Assembly: GCF_002929335.1 (NCBI RefSeq)
Contig: NZ_PJIL01000003.1
Location: 309,566-373,565 of the forward strand
DNA: 64,000 bases
Origin: Arthrobacter sp. Y81
Lineage (GTDB): Bacteria; Actinomycetota; Actinomycetes; Actinomycetales; Micrococcaceae
Reading direction: 5' to 3'
Shown here one piece after another: positions 9,359 to 18,410 of the stretch. Position 1 is the first letter of the stretch, and each line of letters opens with the position of its first letter. Both the position numbers and the translations under genes were made by a program. The notes beneath the pieces are model-generated. The model did not search any database and was not told the DNA's origin. It worked only from the letters and a program-made list of their open reading frames with translations.

Positions 9359-9364
9359 ACCCCA

Positions 9365-9370
9365 ACGCTA
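9365..9370 (-). promoter_or_regulatory. Candidate -10 box (TAGCGT), leaderless DUF1648 gene
   Basis: TAGCGT ends 6 nt before the ATG at 9358, and no ribosome-binding site is present. Confidence 0.5.
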
Positions 9371-9494
9371 CTCCGAGCCGGCGCCGTGTGATTCACCTAA
9401 CTTGCCAACGGGCAATGAAGTGAAAGAATAATTTCACAGTGCCGGCAATGACTGTTGCCGGCCGGCAACCGCAACCCTTTCTGGAGGCCCCACC

Positions 9495-12056
9495 TTGCCA
9501 GGTATGAACCTGACGCGCGCCGAAGCCCGTGAGCGCGCCGACCTCATCTCCGTTGAGTCCTACGACGTCAGCCTGGACCTGACCCGGGGCGACAAAGTCT
9601 TCGGATCCACCACCGCCGTGAAGTTCAGCGCGCGCCCCGGCTCCTCCACCTTTATCGATGCGGTAACCCACAAGGTCCACGGCGTTATGCTCAACGGCAT
9701 CGAGCTGGATCCCGCCGAGGTGTCCGACGGCATCCGCATCCAGCTTCCGGACCTCGCCGCGGAGAACAACCTGCTGGTGGTGGCCGAGGCGCCGTACATG
9801 AACACCGGCGAAGGGCTGCACCGGTTCGTGGATCCGGTGGACAACGAGGTCTACCTGTACACGCAGTTCGAGGTCCCCGACTCACGCCGGATGTTCGCCG
9901 TGTTCGAGCAGCCCGACCTCAAGGCGAGCTTTACGTTCACCGTCACTGCGCCGTCGCACTGGGACGTGGTGTCCAACTCCCCCACGCCTGTGCCCATCGA
10001 GACCATTCCCGGTGAGCGCGGCGGTGCCCGTTCCGTCTGGGAGTTTGCCCCCACTCCCCCGCTGTCCTCGTACGTGACAGCGCTGGTCGCCGGGCCGTAC
10101 CAGTCTGTGCGCAGCGAGGTGAAGTGCGCCGACGGACGGGTTGTTCCGCTGGGAGTGTTCGCGCGGAAGTCGCTCATGCAGTACCTGGATGCGGACAACA
10201 TCTTCGAACTCACCCGGCAGGGGTTCGAGTTCTTCGAGGCACAGTTCGGGTGCCCGTACCCGTTCGAGAAGTACGACCAGCTCTTTGTCCCGGAGTTCAA
10301 TGCCGGGGCGATGGAGAACGCGGGCGCCGTCACCATCCTGGAAGGCTATGTGTTCCGCGGCAAGGTCACGGGCGCGCAGATCGAACGCCGCGCCATCACC
10401 GTGCTGCACGAACTCGCGCACATGTGGTTCGGCGATCTCGTGACGATGCGCTGGTGGAATGACCTGTGGCTCAACGAATCGTTCGCCGAGTACATGTCCC
10501 ACCTGGCTGCGGTGGAGAACACCGAGTTTGACCACGCCTGGACCACGTTCGCTTCGGTGGAGAAGTCGTGGGCGTACCGCCAGGACCAGCTGCCCACCAC
10601 GCACCCCATCTTCGCGGAGATCAACGACCTGCAGGACGTCGAGGTGAACTTCGACGGCATCACGTACGCCAAGGGCGCTTCGGTGCTGCGCCAGCTGGTT
10701 GCGTGGGTCGGGCCGGAGCAGTTCATGTCCGGGGTCCGCGAGTACTTCAGCAAGCACGCGTGGAAGAACACCGAGCTCAGCGACCTCATGGTCGAACTGG
10801 AAAAGGCCAGCGGCCGCGACCTTGACCAGTGGGGGCGGCTGTGGCTGGAAACTGCCGGGGTCAATACGCTGACACCGGACGTCGCGGTGGATTCCACCGG
10901 CGCGATCACCTCCTTCGCCATCGTGCAGTCAGCGGTCGCCGAGCAGCCGACCATCCGGCCGCACCGCCTCGCCGTCGGCTTCTACAACGTCACCGGCGGG
11001 CAGCTGGTCCGGGTGCACCGCGAAGAATTGGACGTCGACGGCGAACGCACCGAGGTGCCCGCCCTGGCCGGCCTGCAGCAGCCGGACCTGGTCCTGCTCA
11101 ACGATGACGACCTCGCCTACGCCAAGGTCCGCCTCGATGCGACGTCCCTGGCCACTGCCACGGCCCACCTGAAGGACTTCCGGGAGAGCCTGCCGCGCAC
11201 GCTCGTCTGGGGCTCGGCCTGGGACGCCGCCCGTGACGGGGAATCACCGGCCCGCGGCTACGTCGAACTGATCCTGGCCAACATCGCCTCCGAATCCGAC
11301 TCCTCCGTGATCCTGGTCCAGCTCCGCCAGCTGGCCACCACCCTCACCTATTACGTTGCCGAGGAGCACCGGGAAAAGACGTCCGTGGCCGCAGCGGACA
11401 CGCTCTGGGACCTGACAGGGGCGGTACCGGCGGGCTCGGATGCGCAGCTCCAGTTCGTGAAGTCGTACGCCCTGCTGGCCCGCAGTGACAGCCAGCTGGA
11501 TACGGTATCGGCGCTGCTGGAGGGCTCCGCCGCGCTGGACGGACTCACTGTCGACCAGGACCTGCGGTGGGAGCTGCTCGCCTCGCTGGTGGCCGGCGGA
11601 CGGCACGGCCAGGACCGGATCGACGCCGAACTCGAGCGGGACAACACGGCCAACGGCCAGAATGCTGCCGCCCTGGCCACGGCGGCCATTCCCACGGCCG
11701 AGGCAAAGGCTGCAGCCTGGGAGTCCATCGTGGTCAAGGGCGAATTCTCCAACGCCCTGCAGGCCTCCGCGGTGGCGGGTTTCACGCGCGTGCTGGATAC
11801 GGCGCTGCTGGCGCCGTACACGGAGAAGTACTTCGACGCCGTTCCTGGCATCGTTGCCAACCGCACCCACGCGCTCGCCCAGCAGATCGTCGTCGGGCTT
11901 TACCCGTCACAGCAGACCACCCAGGCCACTGTGGACCGGACGGACGAGTTCCTGGCCACCCTGCCCGAAGACAGCGCCGCCCTGCGGCGCATGATGCTGG
12001 AAAACCGCGACGGCGTGGCCCGCGCGCTGCGGGCCCGCCAGGCCGACGTCGGCTAG
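9495..12056 (+). CDS. pepN: Aminopeptidase N (M1 family)
   Basis: Cytosolic zinc metallo-aminopeptidase that trims N-terminal residues from peptides, 853 residues. Exopeptidase motif GAMEN at 271-275; zinc site HELAH (305-309) with the third ligand E328 (LNESFAEY); the long C-terminal helical region is ERAP1-like. The start is TTG 9495: GGAGG lies 7 nt upstream and the product begins MPGMNLTR, as actinobacterial PepN does. The ATG at 9504 is too far from the ribosome-binding site. A strong terminator follows. The orthologue in M. tuberculosis (Rv2467) is likewise near rpiB and glbO. Confidence 0.96.
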   Translation: MPGMNLTRAEARERADLISVESYDVSLDLTRGDKVFGSTTAVKFSARPGSSTFIDAVTHKVHGVMLNGIELDPAEVSDGIRIQLPDLAAENNLLVVAEAPYMNTGEGLHRFVDPVDNEVYLYTQFEVPDSRRMFAVFEQPDLKASFTFTVTAPSHWDVVSNSPTPVPIETIPGERGGARSVWEFAPTPPLSSYVTALVAGPYQSVRSEVKCADGRVVPLGVFARKSLMQYLDADNIFELTRQGFEFFEAQFGCPYPFEKYDQLFVPEFNAGAMENAGAVTILEGYVFRGKVTGAQIERRAITVLHELAHMWFGDLVTMRWWNDLWLNESFAEYMSHLAAVENTEFDHAWTTFASVEKSWAYRQDQLPTTHPIFAEINDLQDVEVNFDGITYAKGASVLRQLVAWVGPEQFMSGVREYFSKHAWKNTELSDLMVELEKASGRDLDQWGRLWLETAGVNTLTPDVAVDSTGAITSFAIVQSAVAEQPTIRPHRLAVGFYNVTGGQLVRVHREELDVDGERTEVPALAGLQQPDLVLLNDDDLAYAKVRLDATSLATATAHLKDFRESLPRTLVWGSAWDAARDGESPARGYVELILANIASESDSSVILVQLRQLATTLTYYVAEEHREKTSVAAADTLWDLTGAVPAGSDAQLQFVKSYALLARSDSQLDTVSALLEGSAALDGLTVDQDLRWELLASLVAGGRHGQDRIDAELERDNTANGQNAAALATAAIPTAEAKAAAWESIVVKGEFSNALQASAVAGFTRVLDTALLAPYTEKYFDAVPGIVANRTHALAQQIVVGLYPSQQTTQATVDRTDEFLATLPEDSAALRRMMLENRDGVARALRARQADVG

Positions 12057-12079
12057 CCACCGGCGTTAGCCGAAACGAA

Positions 12080-12125
12080 CCGGAACCCCGGAGCTGCCCG
12101 CTGCAGCTCCGGGGTTCCGGCGTTT
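12080..12125 (+). terminator. Terminator of pepN
   Basis: A 16-bp perfect stem (CCGGAACCCCGGAGCT with AGCTCCGGGGTTCCGG) around a 9-nt loop, then CGTTT. Confidence 0.75.
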
Positions 12126-12133
12126 GCCGTTAC

Positions 12134-12139
12134 TAGACT
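12134..12139 (+). promoter_or_regulatory. Candidate -10 box (TAGACT), leaderless osmC
   Basis: TAGACT ends 6 nt before ATG 12146; no Shine-Dalgarno sequence. It lies just past the pepN terminator. Confidence 0.5.
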
Positions 12140-12145
12140 TGCGGC

Positions 12146-12625
12146 ATGACCCTTGATGAGCACCGTTACGCCGTGACTGTCCGATGGACCGGGAACCGTG
12201 GAGACGGAACGTCGACGTACCGCGGGTACTCCCGGGCCCACGACATCGACATCCCCGGACTTCCTACGCTCAAGGGATCCGCGGATCCCACGTTCCACGG
12301 GGACAAGACCCGGTACAACCCCGAACAGCTGCTGCTGACGGCCCTGTCGCAGTGCCACATGCTTTCGTTCCTCCACGTGGCCGTGAAGCATGGCGTGGTG
12401 GTGTCCGCCTACGAGGACCGCGCCGAGGGCCTGATGCGGACCAACCGCGACGGCAGCGGCCAGTTTGAGTCCGTCACGCTCAGGCCGCAGGTGACCGTTG
12501 CGGCCGCTGTGGACAACGCGCTCATGGAACAGCTGCATGAAGAGGCAAACAAGATCTGCTTCATTGCCCGCAGCGTCAACTTTCCCGTGCTCCACGCACC
12601 CACCACGGTTGGCCCGGGAGCCTGA
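12146..12625 (+). CDS. OsmC/Ohr-family peroxidase
   Basis: A 159-residue OsmC-fold protein that would reduce organic hydroperoxides with two redox cysteines. C70 (LSQCHMLSFL) and C138 (NKICFIARS) are in the family positions. The N-terminal strand region and the NPEQLLLTALSQC helix are characteristic of the YhfA/OsmC branch more than of the Ohr branch proper, so substrate specificity is uncertain. It stands alone, with a -10 hexamer 6 nt before the ATG and no ribosome-binding site, and converges with the epimerase-like gene 29 nt away. No OhrR-type regulator is nearby. Confidence 0.85.
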   Translation: MTLDEHRYAVTVRWTGNRGDGTSTYRGYSRAHDIDIPGLPTLKGSADPTFHGDKTRYNPEQLLLTALSQCHMLSFLHVAVKHGVVVSAYEDRAEGLMRTNRDGSGQFESVTLRPQVTVAAAVDNALMEQLHEEANKICFIARSVNFPVLHAPTTVGPGA

Positions 12626-12654
12626 CCGCTATTGGCTGGCGGTACTGCCGTGTC

Positions 12655-13653
12655 TCAGGACGTACCGGACGCCTGGAATTCGTCCAGGAGCCGCTTCTCC
12701 GTTTCGGCGCTGAGCCCGGCCTTCCGTTCCCTGTCCAGGCCGCGGCGGCGTTCGTCGTCGAGCGTGTCCCGCAGGGTCTCCTGCCATGGCCGCAAGGTGA
12801 GGCCGGCTGCGACGGCGGCACTGTTGGACCGTGAAGCAAAACCGTCATGTCCCGGCGGGAGCCAGAGGGGCAGGGAGTCTTTGCCTGCCCAATAGGCAAT
12901 CCCCCGGGCAACCAGCCAGTCTTCCGGCACCGTGAGCGTCCGGCCTCCATAACCTGCGAGGCGTTTCGCTTCGTCCACGTAGTCGCCGAACGGTACAACA
13001 CCTCCCACCGCGTTCAGGGATCCGGTAATCCTCAGTCCTGCCGCTTCCAGGATCCAGGCCGCGAGGTCGCGGACGTCAATGATCTGGGTCGCACTGCCGC
13101 CGATGTCCGGAACGAGGACCGGTCCCGCGTCGCGGGAAAACCGGGCCGGCCAGTAGCCGTAGCGGTCCGTGCCGTCCCCGGGGCCGCCGATCAGTCCGGC
13201 CCGGCAAAGGTGGGCCTTCGCGCCGGCCAGGGCTGTGGCGTGATGCTCGATGGCCGACTTTGCCTCGCCGTAGTTCTCCGGCGCAAAGGCGGTGCCCGGT
13301 GCGAGGGGCGGCAGCAGCCCTGCGCTCTCGTCCGCGCCGGGCACTGAGTGGTCGGCGTACACGGAGCAGCTGGAGACCGTTGTCCAGTGCGCGGCGGCCG
13401 GGGCCAGGAATTCCAGCGCGTCCCTGGCCTGCTCCGGATCACGGGCCACATCAATGACGGCGTCCCAGTCCCCGGCCGCCTTTTCATACGCCTGCTTCCC
13501 TTGGGCACGGTCGGCCTGCAGCCAGGCCGTTCCCTCCGGCGGAGCGGCCGCCAGACCGCGCGCAAGGCAGGTCACGGCGTGGCCGGCGGTAACCGCCTGC
13601 CGGGCAATTTCGGCGGACAGGAAGGCGGTACCGCCAAGGATCAGGATGCGCAT
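12655..13653 (-). CDS. NAD-dependent epimerase/dehydratase-family reductase
   Basis: A 332-residue extended SDR. The N-terminal Rossmann motif is MRILILGGTAFLS; the catalytic YxxxK is NYGEAKSA with a preceding TVSSCSVY segment. The TGG/GGT pattern and the C-terminal SNSAAVAAGLTLRPW stretch resemble the actinobacterial atypical SDRs often annotated as reductases or isoflavone-reductase-like. The substrate cannot be told from sequence. ATG 13653 has TAGCGT 6 nt upstream and no Shine-Dalgarno sequence, so it is probably leaderless. It diverges from mscS. The last 30 residues are charged and helical (RRRGLDRERK). Confidence 0.75.
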   Translation of the reverse strand: MRILILGGTAFLSAEIARQAVTAGHAVTCLARGLAAAPPEGTAWLQADRAQGKQAYEKAAGDWDAVIDVARDPEQARDALEFLAPAAAHWTTVSSCSVYADHSVPGADESAGLLPPLAPGTAFAPENYGEAKSAIEHHATALAGAKAHLCRAGLIGGPGDGTDRYGYWPARFSRDAGPVLVPDIGGSATQIIDVRDLAAWILEAAGLRITGSLNAVGGVVPFGDYVDEAKRLAGYGGRTLTVPEDWLVARGIAYWAGKDSLPLWLPPGHDGFASRSNSAAVAAGLTLRPWQETLRDTLDDERRRGLDRERKAGLSAETEKRLLDEFQASGTS

Positions 13654-13659
13654 GTGGCC

Positions 13660-13665
13660 ACGCTA
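13660..13665 (-). promoter_or_regulatory. Candidate -10 box (TAGCGT), leaderless SDR gene
   Basis: TAGCGT ends 6 nt before ATG 13653, with no ribosome-binding site between. Confidence 0.5.
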
Positions 13666-13762
13666 CGGCGCTAGTGTTGAAGGTGAACAGAGTGTTATGC
13701 GCCCGGCGAACGCCGGGCCACCTCCGGCAGACGCCGGTCAGCAGTAAGGAGCATCCCTGCCG

Positions 13763-14428
13763 ATGTACAGCATGTTGTCGATCACCCCACCAGCCACTCC
13801 GGACATTTCCGGAATCAACGCAGCCGGAATCGTGATCAGCATCGGGGTGGGCGTTGGAGTGTGGCTCGCGGCCACCTTCGTGATTGTCGGAATCACCAAG
13901 AGTGTTGCCGCCGGCACCACATTCTTCAAGAAGCCCCATTTCCGGTGGGTTGCCCCGGCCCTGCGCGCCCTGGACCACGAGCGCCGCGTCCAGCGGGCGA
14001 AGACCATCGGCTCACTGCTGAACAGCGTGGCCAGCGTCCTCATCGCCGTCATCACCATCATGTACGTCCTCAAGAACCTGGATGTGGACATCGCCCCGCT
14101 GCTGACCAGCGTCGGTATCCTGGGTGTCGCCATCGGCTTCGGCGCCCAGCAGCTCATCCGCGACTTCCTGGCCGGCATCTTCATCACGATCGAGGACCAG
14201 TACGGCATCGGCGATGTCATTGAGACCAGCGAAGTGGTGGGAACAGTGGAGTCCATGGGCCTCCGTATCACCCGCGTCCGGTCGGAGGACGGCGCCATCT
14301 GGTACTTGCGAAACGGCGAGATCCTGCGGGTGGGCAACCGTTCCCAGGGCAACTACGTGGCCCCGGTGGACGAGTCCGCGGACGTACCCGACCCTGATTC
14401 AGCACCCCAGCAGAAGGCCGGAGAGTAA
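13763..14428 (+). CDS. mscS: Small-conductance mechanosensitive channel (MscS family)
   Basis: A 221-residue osmotic-safety channel in the inner membrane. Three hydrophobic helices (about 20-45, 88-105, 113-135) are followed by the MscS core VAIGFGAQQLIRDFLAGIFI, the pore helix and start of the beta domain. It ends shortly after the beta domain (REDGAIWYLRNGEI), without the alpha/beta vestibule of E. coli MscS, so it is a minimal version. AAGGAG lies 11 nt upstream of ATG. It is followed by the globin gene after only 2 nt, so the two are co-transcribed. Confidence 0.92.
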   Translation: MYSMLSITPPATPDISGINAAGIVISIGVGVGVWLAATFVIVGITKSVAAGTTFFKKPHFRWVAPALRALDHERRVQRAKTIGSLLNSVASVLIAVITIMYVLKNLDVDIAPLLTSVGILGVAIGFGAQQLIRDFLAGIFITIEDQYGIGDVIETSEVVGTVESMGLRITRVRSEDGAIWYLRNGEILRVGNRSQGNYVAPVDESADVPDPDSAPQQKAGE

Positions 14429-14430
14429 CC

Positions 14431-14886
14431 ATGAGCACGCCAAGCCCTGACCAGAGCCAACCGAAGATGCTGATGCAGAACGATCCCTTCACCCAGCCCG
14501 GCTACACGGACAACTTCTACGACGCCGTGGGCGGCCACGAGACTTTCGTGAAGCTAATCGATGTCTTTTACGACGGCGTGGCCACGGACCCGCTGCTCCG
14601 GCCGATGTACCCGGAAGAGGACCTCGGACCGGCCAAGAGGCGTTTCCTGATGTTCCTCGAGCAGTACTGGGGCGGTCCCACCACGTACGGCGAAGAACGC
14701 GGCCATCCCCGGCTGCGGATGCGCCACATGCCGTTCCGGGTCACCCCCGAGGCCAAGGACCGGTGGCTGCACCACATGCGCACGGCAGTGGACGCCCTGG
14801 AACTGCCGCCGCTCTACGAAGGCACGCTGTGGGATTACATGGAGCGCGCTGCGCTGTCCATGGTGAACAGCCCCACAGACGCCTGA
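14431..14886 (+). CDS. glbO: Group II truncated hemoglobin (trHbO type)
   Basis: A 151-residue 2-over-2 globin that binds O2/NO at heme. Family features: FYDAVGG at the A/B start, VFYDGVATDPLL in helix B-C with B10 Tyr, MYPEEDL at CD, the proximal histidine in LRMRHMPF (F8) and the G8 tryptophan in DRWLHHM. M. tuberculosis GlbO (Rv2470) is the best-known relative and lies in the same region as pepN. Translationally coupled to mscS (2-nt gap), an association seen in other actinobacteria; the functional link is unknown. Confidence 0.93.
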   Translation: MSTPSPDQSQPKMLMQNDPFTQPGYTDNFYDAVGGHETFVKLIDVFYDGVATDPLLRPMYPEEDLGPAKRRFLMFLEQYWGGPTTYGEERGHPRLRMRHMPFRVTPEAKDRWLHHMRTAVDALELPPLYEGTLWDYMERAALSMVNSPTDA

Positions 14887-14893
14887 GAGCCTC

Positions 14894-15559
14894 TTAGAGG
14901 CCCAGACCGGCGCCCGTGCGGGCCAGGACGTGGCCGCGGCTGCCGCTGAGCCGGAACCAACGCCCGGCCCGGTAGAGCCTTTGCTCGTCGCCGCCCAGGA
15001 ACCCCAGCGTCAGGGCAGCGAACGCTGCACCGGCCGGGAGTCCGCCGCCGCCGGGCAGTTCGCGTCCCCAGACGGCCGCGCGGGCATTGTTGACGATCAG
15101 GGCGCCCGGTTTGTCCGGAACGATGCCCGCCACTTCGGTGATGCCGGCTTCCGCAGCGGACCGCAGGTCAGCATCGGCGATCGACCCCACAGGTTCCCAG
15201 CCGGACCTCGGGGCGCTGACGCCGGCCCAGGACTCGGTGACTGTGGTGGGCGGCACGGGCAGTTCGACGTCGTTCTCCCCCGCGCGGGCGAGCCGGTCCA
15301 GCACCGCGGAGAGCGGGACCGTTACGTCGGCCGAAGCCGGCTCTGCAAGCGCCATGGTCCGCAGGCCAAGGATGGTGGGCGTGGACTCGCCGAGCAGCCG
15401 CGGCCGGAGCACACAGACATAGGCGGCGAGCACGGAACCCGAGGCCTGAAGTCGGATGGCGCCGTCGTCAATTGCCTTGGCGCGTGTGGCGTAGGTGCGG
15501 AGATCGGCCAGATCACGCGGATCGGCGAAGCGGAAGGACTGGGTTAGGACATCTGACAC
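14894..15559 (-). CDS. Conserved hypothetical protein
   Basis: About 221 residues, not recognised. It begins VSDVLTQSFRFADPRDLADL and has alternating hydrophobic and Ala/Gly-rich stretches but no membrane helix or signal peptide; the C terminus (LYRAGRWFRLSGSRGHVLA) is basic. The start at GTG 15559 is chosen because TAGAGT lies 7 nt upstream (leaderless signature) and upstream codons run into the promoter of divergent tesB; an upstream ATG in frame is unlikely. It converges on glbO with 7 nt between stops. Confidence 0.65.
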   Translation of the reverse strand: MSDVLTQSFRFADPRDLADLRTYATRAKAIDDGAIRLQASGSVLAAYVCVLRPRLLGESTPTILGLRTMALAEPASADVTVPLSAVLDRLARAGENDVELPVPPTTVTESWAGVSAPRSGWEPVGSIADADLRSAAEAGITEVAGIVPDKPGALIVNNARAAVWGRELPGGGGLPAGAAFAALTLGFLGGDEQRLYRAGRWFRLSGSRGHVLARTGAGLGL

Positions 15560-15566
15560 ATTAAGG

Positions 15567-15572
15567 ACTCTA
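15567..15572 (-). promoter_or_regulatory. Candidate -10 box (TAGAGT), leaderless hypothetical gene
   Basis: TAGAGT ends 7 nt before GTG 15559. The divergent tesB -10 hexamer has the same sequence. Confidence 0.45.
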
Positions 15573-15610
15573 CCGGCTGAGCCGCGGTTGAGGAGCGCCG
15601 GGGTGACGTC

Positions 15611-15616
15611 TAGAGT
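15611..15616 (+). promoter_or_regulatory. Candidate -10 box (TAGAGT), leaderless tesB
   Basis: TAGAGT ends 6 nt before ATG 15623; no Shine-Dalgarno sequence. Confidence 0.5.
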
Positions 15617-15622
15617 CAAACC

Positions 15623-16603
15623 ATGACTGAAGCGGAAGCCGGATTGCAGGCGTTGCCCATAGAGGACCCCACATCGTCGCTCATTGAACTCCTGGATCTC
15701 GGCGAGCTTGAGGGTGCACGGACCGACGAGGACATCTTCATGGGACCGTCCCAGCGCCAGCCCCGGCAGCGCGTCTTCGGAGGACAGGTCCTGGCGCAAT
15801 CGCTCATCGCCGCAAACCGGACCGTTGATCCGGACCGCAGTGTTCATTCGATGCACGGGTACTTCCTGCGCCCGGGCGACGCCAACAAGCCCATCACGTT
15901 CGGCGTCCAGCGGTTGCGCGACGGCCGTTCCTTCTCGGCCCGCCGGGTGCACGCCTACCAGGACGGCATGCCCATCCTGTCGATGATTGCCTCCTTCCAG
16001 GAGGAGGACGAGGGCGTCGACCACCAGTCCTCCATGCCCGAGGGCATCCCCGACCCCGAGTCGCTACCCAGCACGGCAGACCTCCTGGGCAAGTTCGACC
16101 ACCCCGTGGCACGGCACTGGGCCTACGAACGTCCTTTCGATATCCGCCATGTGGACCCGCCGCTGTATGTTTCGGCCAAAGGTGAGCGGGAAGCCCGCAA
16201 CGCCGTCTGGATGAAGACCTTCGGGCCGATGCCGGACGACGCCAACACCCACCGGGCAGCCCTTGCCTACGCCAGCGACTACACGCTGCTCGAATCCATC
16301 CTGCGCAAACACGGACTCAGCTGGATCACTCCGGGCATGAGCGTGGCAAGCCTTGACCACGCCATGTGGTGGCACCGCCCCGTGCGCGTTGATGAATGGC
16401 TGCTGTACGTTCAGGAGTCGCCGAGCGCCCAGGGTGCGCGCGGCCTTGCCACCGGCAAGATTTTCAGCCGGGACGGCCAGCACGTCGCGTCTGTGGCCCA
16501 GGAGGGCATGGTCCGGGTGCCGACCGACCTGAAGAACAAAGTGGTGGGCGCCTTCCAAACGAAGGTCCTCCAGCACCAGATGCGCAAAGGCGGGAAGGAC
16601 TAG
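15623..16603 (+). CDS. tesB: Acyl-CoA thioesterase II
   Basis: A 326-residue double-hotdog thioesterase hydrolysing medium/long acyl-CoA to free acid and CoA. Family marks are RVFGGQVLAQSL (about 50-61), SVHSMHGYFLRPGD (73-86), and in the second hotdog ASLDHAMWWHRP with the catalytic aspartate. The length matches E. coli TesB plus a short N-terminal extension. It starts at ATG 15623 with a -10 hexamer 6 nt upstream. A strong bidirectional terminator separates it from converging ettA. Confidence 0.93.
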   Translation: MTEAEAGLQALPIEDPTSSLIELLDLGELEGARTDEDIFMGPSQRQPRQRVFGGQVLAQSLIAANRTVDPDRSVHSMHGYFLRPGDANKPITFGVQRLRDGRSFSARRVHAYQDGMPILSMIASFQEEDEGVDHQSSMPEGIPDPESLPSTADLLGKFDHPVARHWAYERPFDIRHVDPPLYVSAKGEREARNAVWMKTFGPMPDDANTHRAALAYASDYTLLESILRKHGLSWITPGMSVASLDHAMWWHRPVRVDEWLLYVQESPSAQGARGLATGKIFSRDGQHVASVAQEGMVRVPTDLKNKVVGAFQTKVLQHQMRKGGKD

Positions 16604-16651
16604 CCCCGAGCAGCCGGCGCACGGCGGCGCCCCGCCTCAAGGCATATAGAA

Positions 16652-16690
16652 AAAAGGCCGGTTTCCCCTCCTTGGGGAAACCGGCCTTTT
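16652..16690. terminator. Bidirectional terminator between tesB and ettA
   Basis: A 17-bp perfect stem (AAAAGGCCGGTTTCCCC with its complement) and a 5-nt loop, with an A-run before and a T-run after, so it works on both strands. Confidence 0.92.
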
Positions 16691-16714
16691 GCATGACCCG
16701 GGTGGCTTGGGAGC

Positions 16715-18397
16715 CTAGTCGCGGGTCAGGCGGCGGTGCGTCACGCGGTGCGGCTTGGCCGCATCGGGGCCGAGGCGCTCCACCTTGTTCTCTTCGTACG
16801 ACTCGAAGTTTCCTTCGAACCAGTACCACTTCGACGGGTTCTCCTCGTCACCTTCGTAGGCCAGGATGTGGGTGGCCACCCGGTCCAGGAACCAGCGGTC
16901 GTGTGATACCACGACGGCGCAGCCGGGGAATTCCAGCAGCGCGTTTTCGAGGCTGCTGAGCGTCTCGACGTCCAGGTCGTTGGTCGGTTCGTCAAGGAGC
17001 AGCAAATTGCCGCCCTGCTTGAGGGTCAGGGCCAGGTTCAGGCGGTTGCGCTCACCACCGGAGAGGACACCGGCCTTCTTCTGCTGGTCCGGTCCCTTGA
17101 ATCCGAATGCCGCGACGTAGGCACGGGACGGCATTTCAACGTGGCCCACCTGGATGTAGTCCAGGCCGTCCGACACGACTTCCCAGAGGGTCTTGTTGGG
17201 GTCGATGCCGCCGCGGCTCTGGTCCGCGTAGGAGATCTTGACCGAATCGCCGATCTTCAGGTCGCCGCCGTCGAGCGGCTCCAGGCCCACAATGGTCTTG
17301 AACAGGGTGGTCTTGCCGACACCGTTGGGGCCGATGACGCCGACGATGCCGTTACGGGGCAGCGTGAAGGACAGCCCGTCGATGAGGGTCCGGTCCTCGA
17401 ACCCCTTTTGCAGGTTCTTGGCTTCCAGCACCAGGCCGCCGAGGCGGGGTCCCGGCGGGATCTGGATCTCTTCGAAGTCGAGCTTGCGGGTACGGTCCGC
17501 TTCCGCGGCCATTTCCTCGTAGCGGGCCAAACGGGCCTTGGACTTGGTCTGGCGTCCCTTGGCATTGGAGCGGACCCACTCGAGTTCCTCGGTGAGGCGC
17601 TTGGCCTGCTTGGCGTCCTTCTTGCCCTGGACCTCGAGGCGGGCGCGCTTCTTCTCCAAGTACGTGGAGTAGTTGCCTTCGTACGGGTACAGGTGCCCGC
17701 GGTCAACCTCGGCGATCCATTCCGCGACGTGGTCAAGGAAATAACGGTCGTGGGTGACGGCCAGGACTGCGCCGGCGTAGTTGGAGAGGTGCTGTTCCAG
17801 CCAGAGCACGCTCTCGGCGTCAAGGTGGTTGGTGGGCTCGTCGAGCAGCAGGAGGTCCGGCTTTTGCAGCAGGAGTTTGCAGAGCGCCACGCGGCGGCGC
17901 TCACCGCCGGAGAGAAGGGTCACGTCAGCGTCCGCAGGCGGGCAACGGAGGGCGTCCATGGCCTGCTCCAGCTGGGAGTCGAGGTCCCAGGCGTCCGCGG
18001 TGTCGATGGCTTCCTGGAGCTGGCCCATTTCTTCGAGCAGGGTGTCGTAGTCAGCGTCAGGGCTGGCCATTTCCTCGGAGATCTCGTTGAAGCGCTGGAT
18101 CTTGCCGTAGATCTCGCCCACGCCTTCCTGGACGTTGCCCAGGACGGTCTTTTCCTCGTTCAGCGGCGGCTCCTGCAACAGGATGCCCACGGTGTATCCG
18201 GGGCTGAGCCGGGCCTCACCGTTTGAGGGCGTGTCCAAACCGGCCATAATCTTCAGGATGGTGGACTTACCGGCGCCGTTCGGGCCAACAACACCAATTT
18301 TGGCGCCAGGGAAGAAGGACATGCTTACGTCGTCAAGAATGAGTTTTTCGCCAACGGCCTTGCGGGCCTTGGTCATTGTGTAGATAAATTCCGCCAT
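16715..18397 (-). CDS. ettA: Energy-dependent translational throttle protein EttA (ABC-F ATPase)
   Basis: A 560-residue ABC-F protein that binds the ribosomal E site and gates the first translation steps according to ATP/ADP. Two ABC domains: first Walker A GPNGAGKST (38-46), signature LSGGERRRVAL and LLLLDEPTNHLD; second Walker A GPNGVGKTT, LSGGERNRLNL and LLLLDEPTNDLD. The arm and linker (KKDAKQAKRLTEELEWVRSN) between them match EttA closely. ATG 18397 has TAGATT 7 nt upstream and no ribosome-binding site. It is monocistronic. Confidence 0.95.
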   Translation of the reverse strand: MAEFIYTMTKARKAVGEKLILDDVSMSFFPGAKIGVVGPNGAGKSTILKIMAGLDTPSNGEARLSPGYTVGILLQEPPLNEEKTVLGNVQEGVGEIYGKIQRFNEISEEMASPDADYDTLLEEMGQLQEAIDTADAWDLDSQLEQAMDALRCPPADADVTLLSGGERRRVALCKLLLQKPDLLLLDEPTNHLDAESVLWLEQHLSNYAGAVLAVTHDRYFLDHVAEWIAEVDRGHLYPYEGNYSTYLEKKRARLEVQGKKDAKQAKRLTEELEWVRSNAKGRQTKSKARLARYEEMAAEADRTRKLDFEEIQIPPGPRLGGLVLEAKNLQKGFEDRTLIDGLSFTLPRNGIVGVIGPNGVGKTTLFKTIVGLEPLDGGDLKIGDSVKISYADQSRGGIDPNKTLWEVVSDGLDYIQVGHVEMPSRAYVAAFGFKGPDQQKKAGVLSGGERNRLNLALTLKQGGNLLLLDEPTNDLDVETLSSLENALLEFPGCAVVVSHDRWFLDRVATHILAYEGDEENPSKWYWFEGNFESYEENKVERLGPDAAKPHRVTHRRLTRD

Positions 18398-18404
18398 GGT
18401 TCCA

Positions 18405-18410
18405 AATCTA
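18405..18410 (-). promoter_or_regulatory. Candidate -10 box (TAGATT), leaderless ettA
   Basis: TAGATT ends 7 nt before ATG 18397. Confidence 0.5.
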
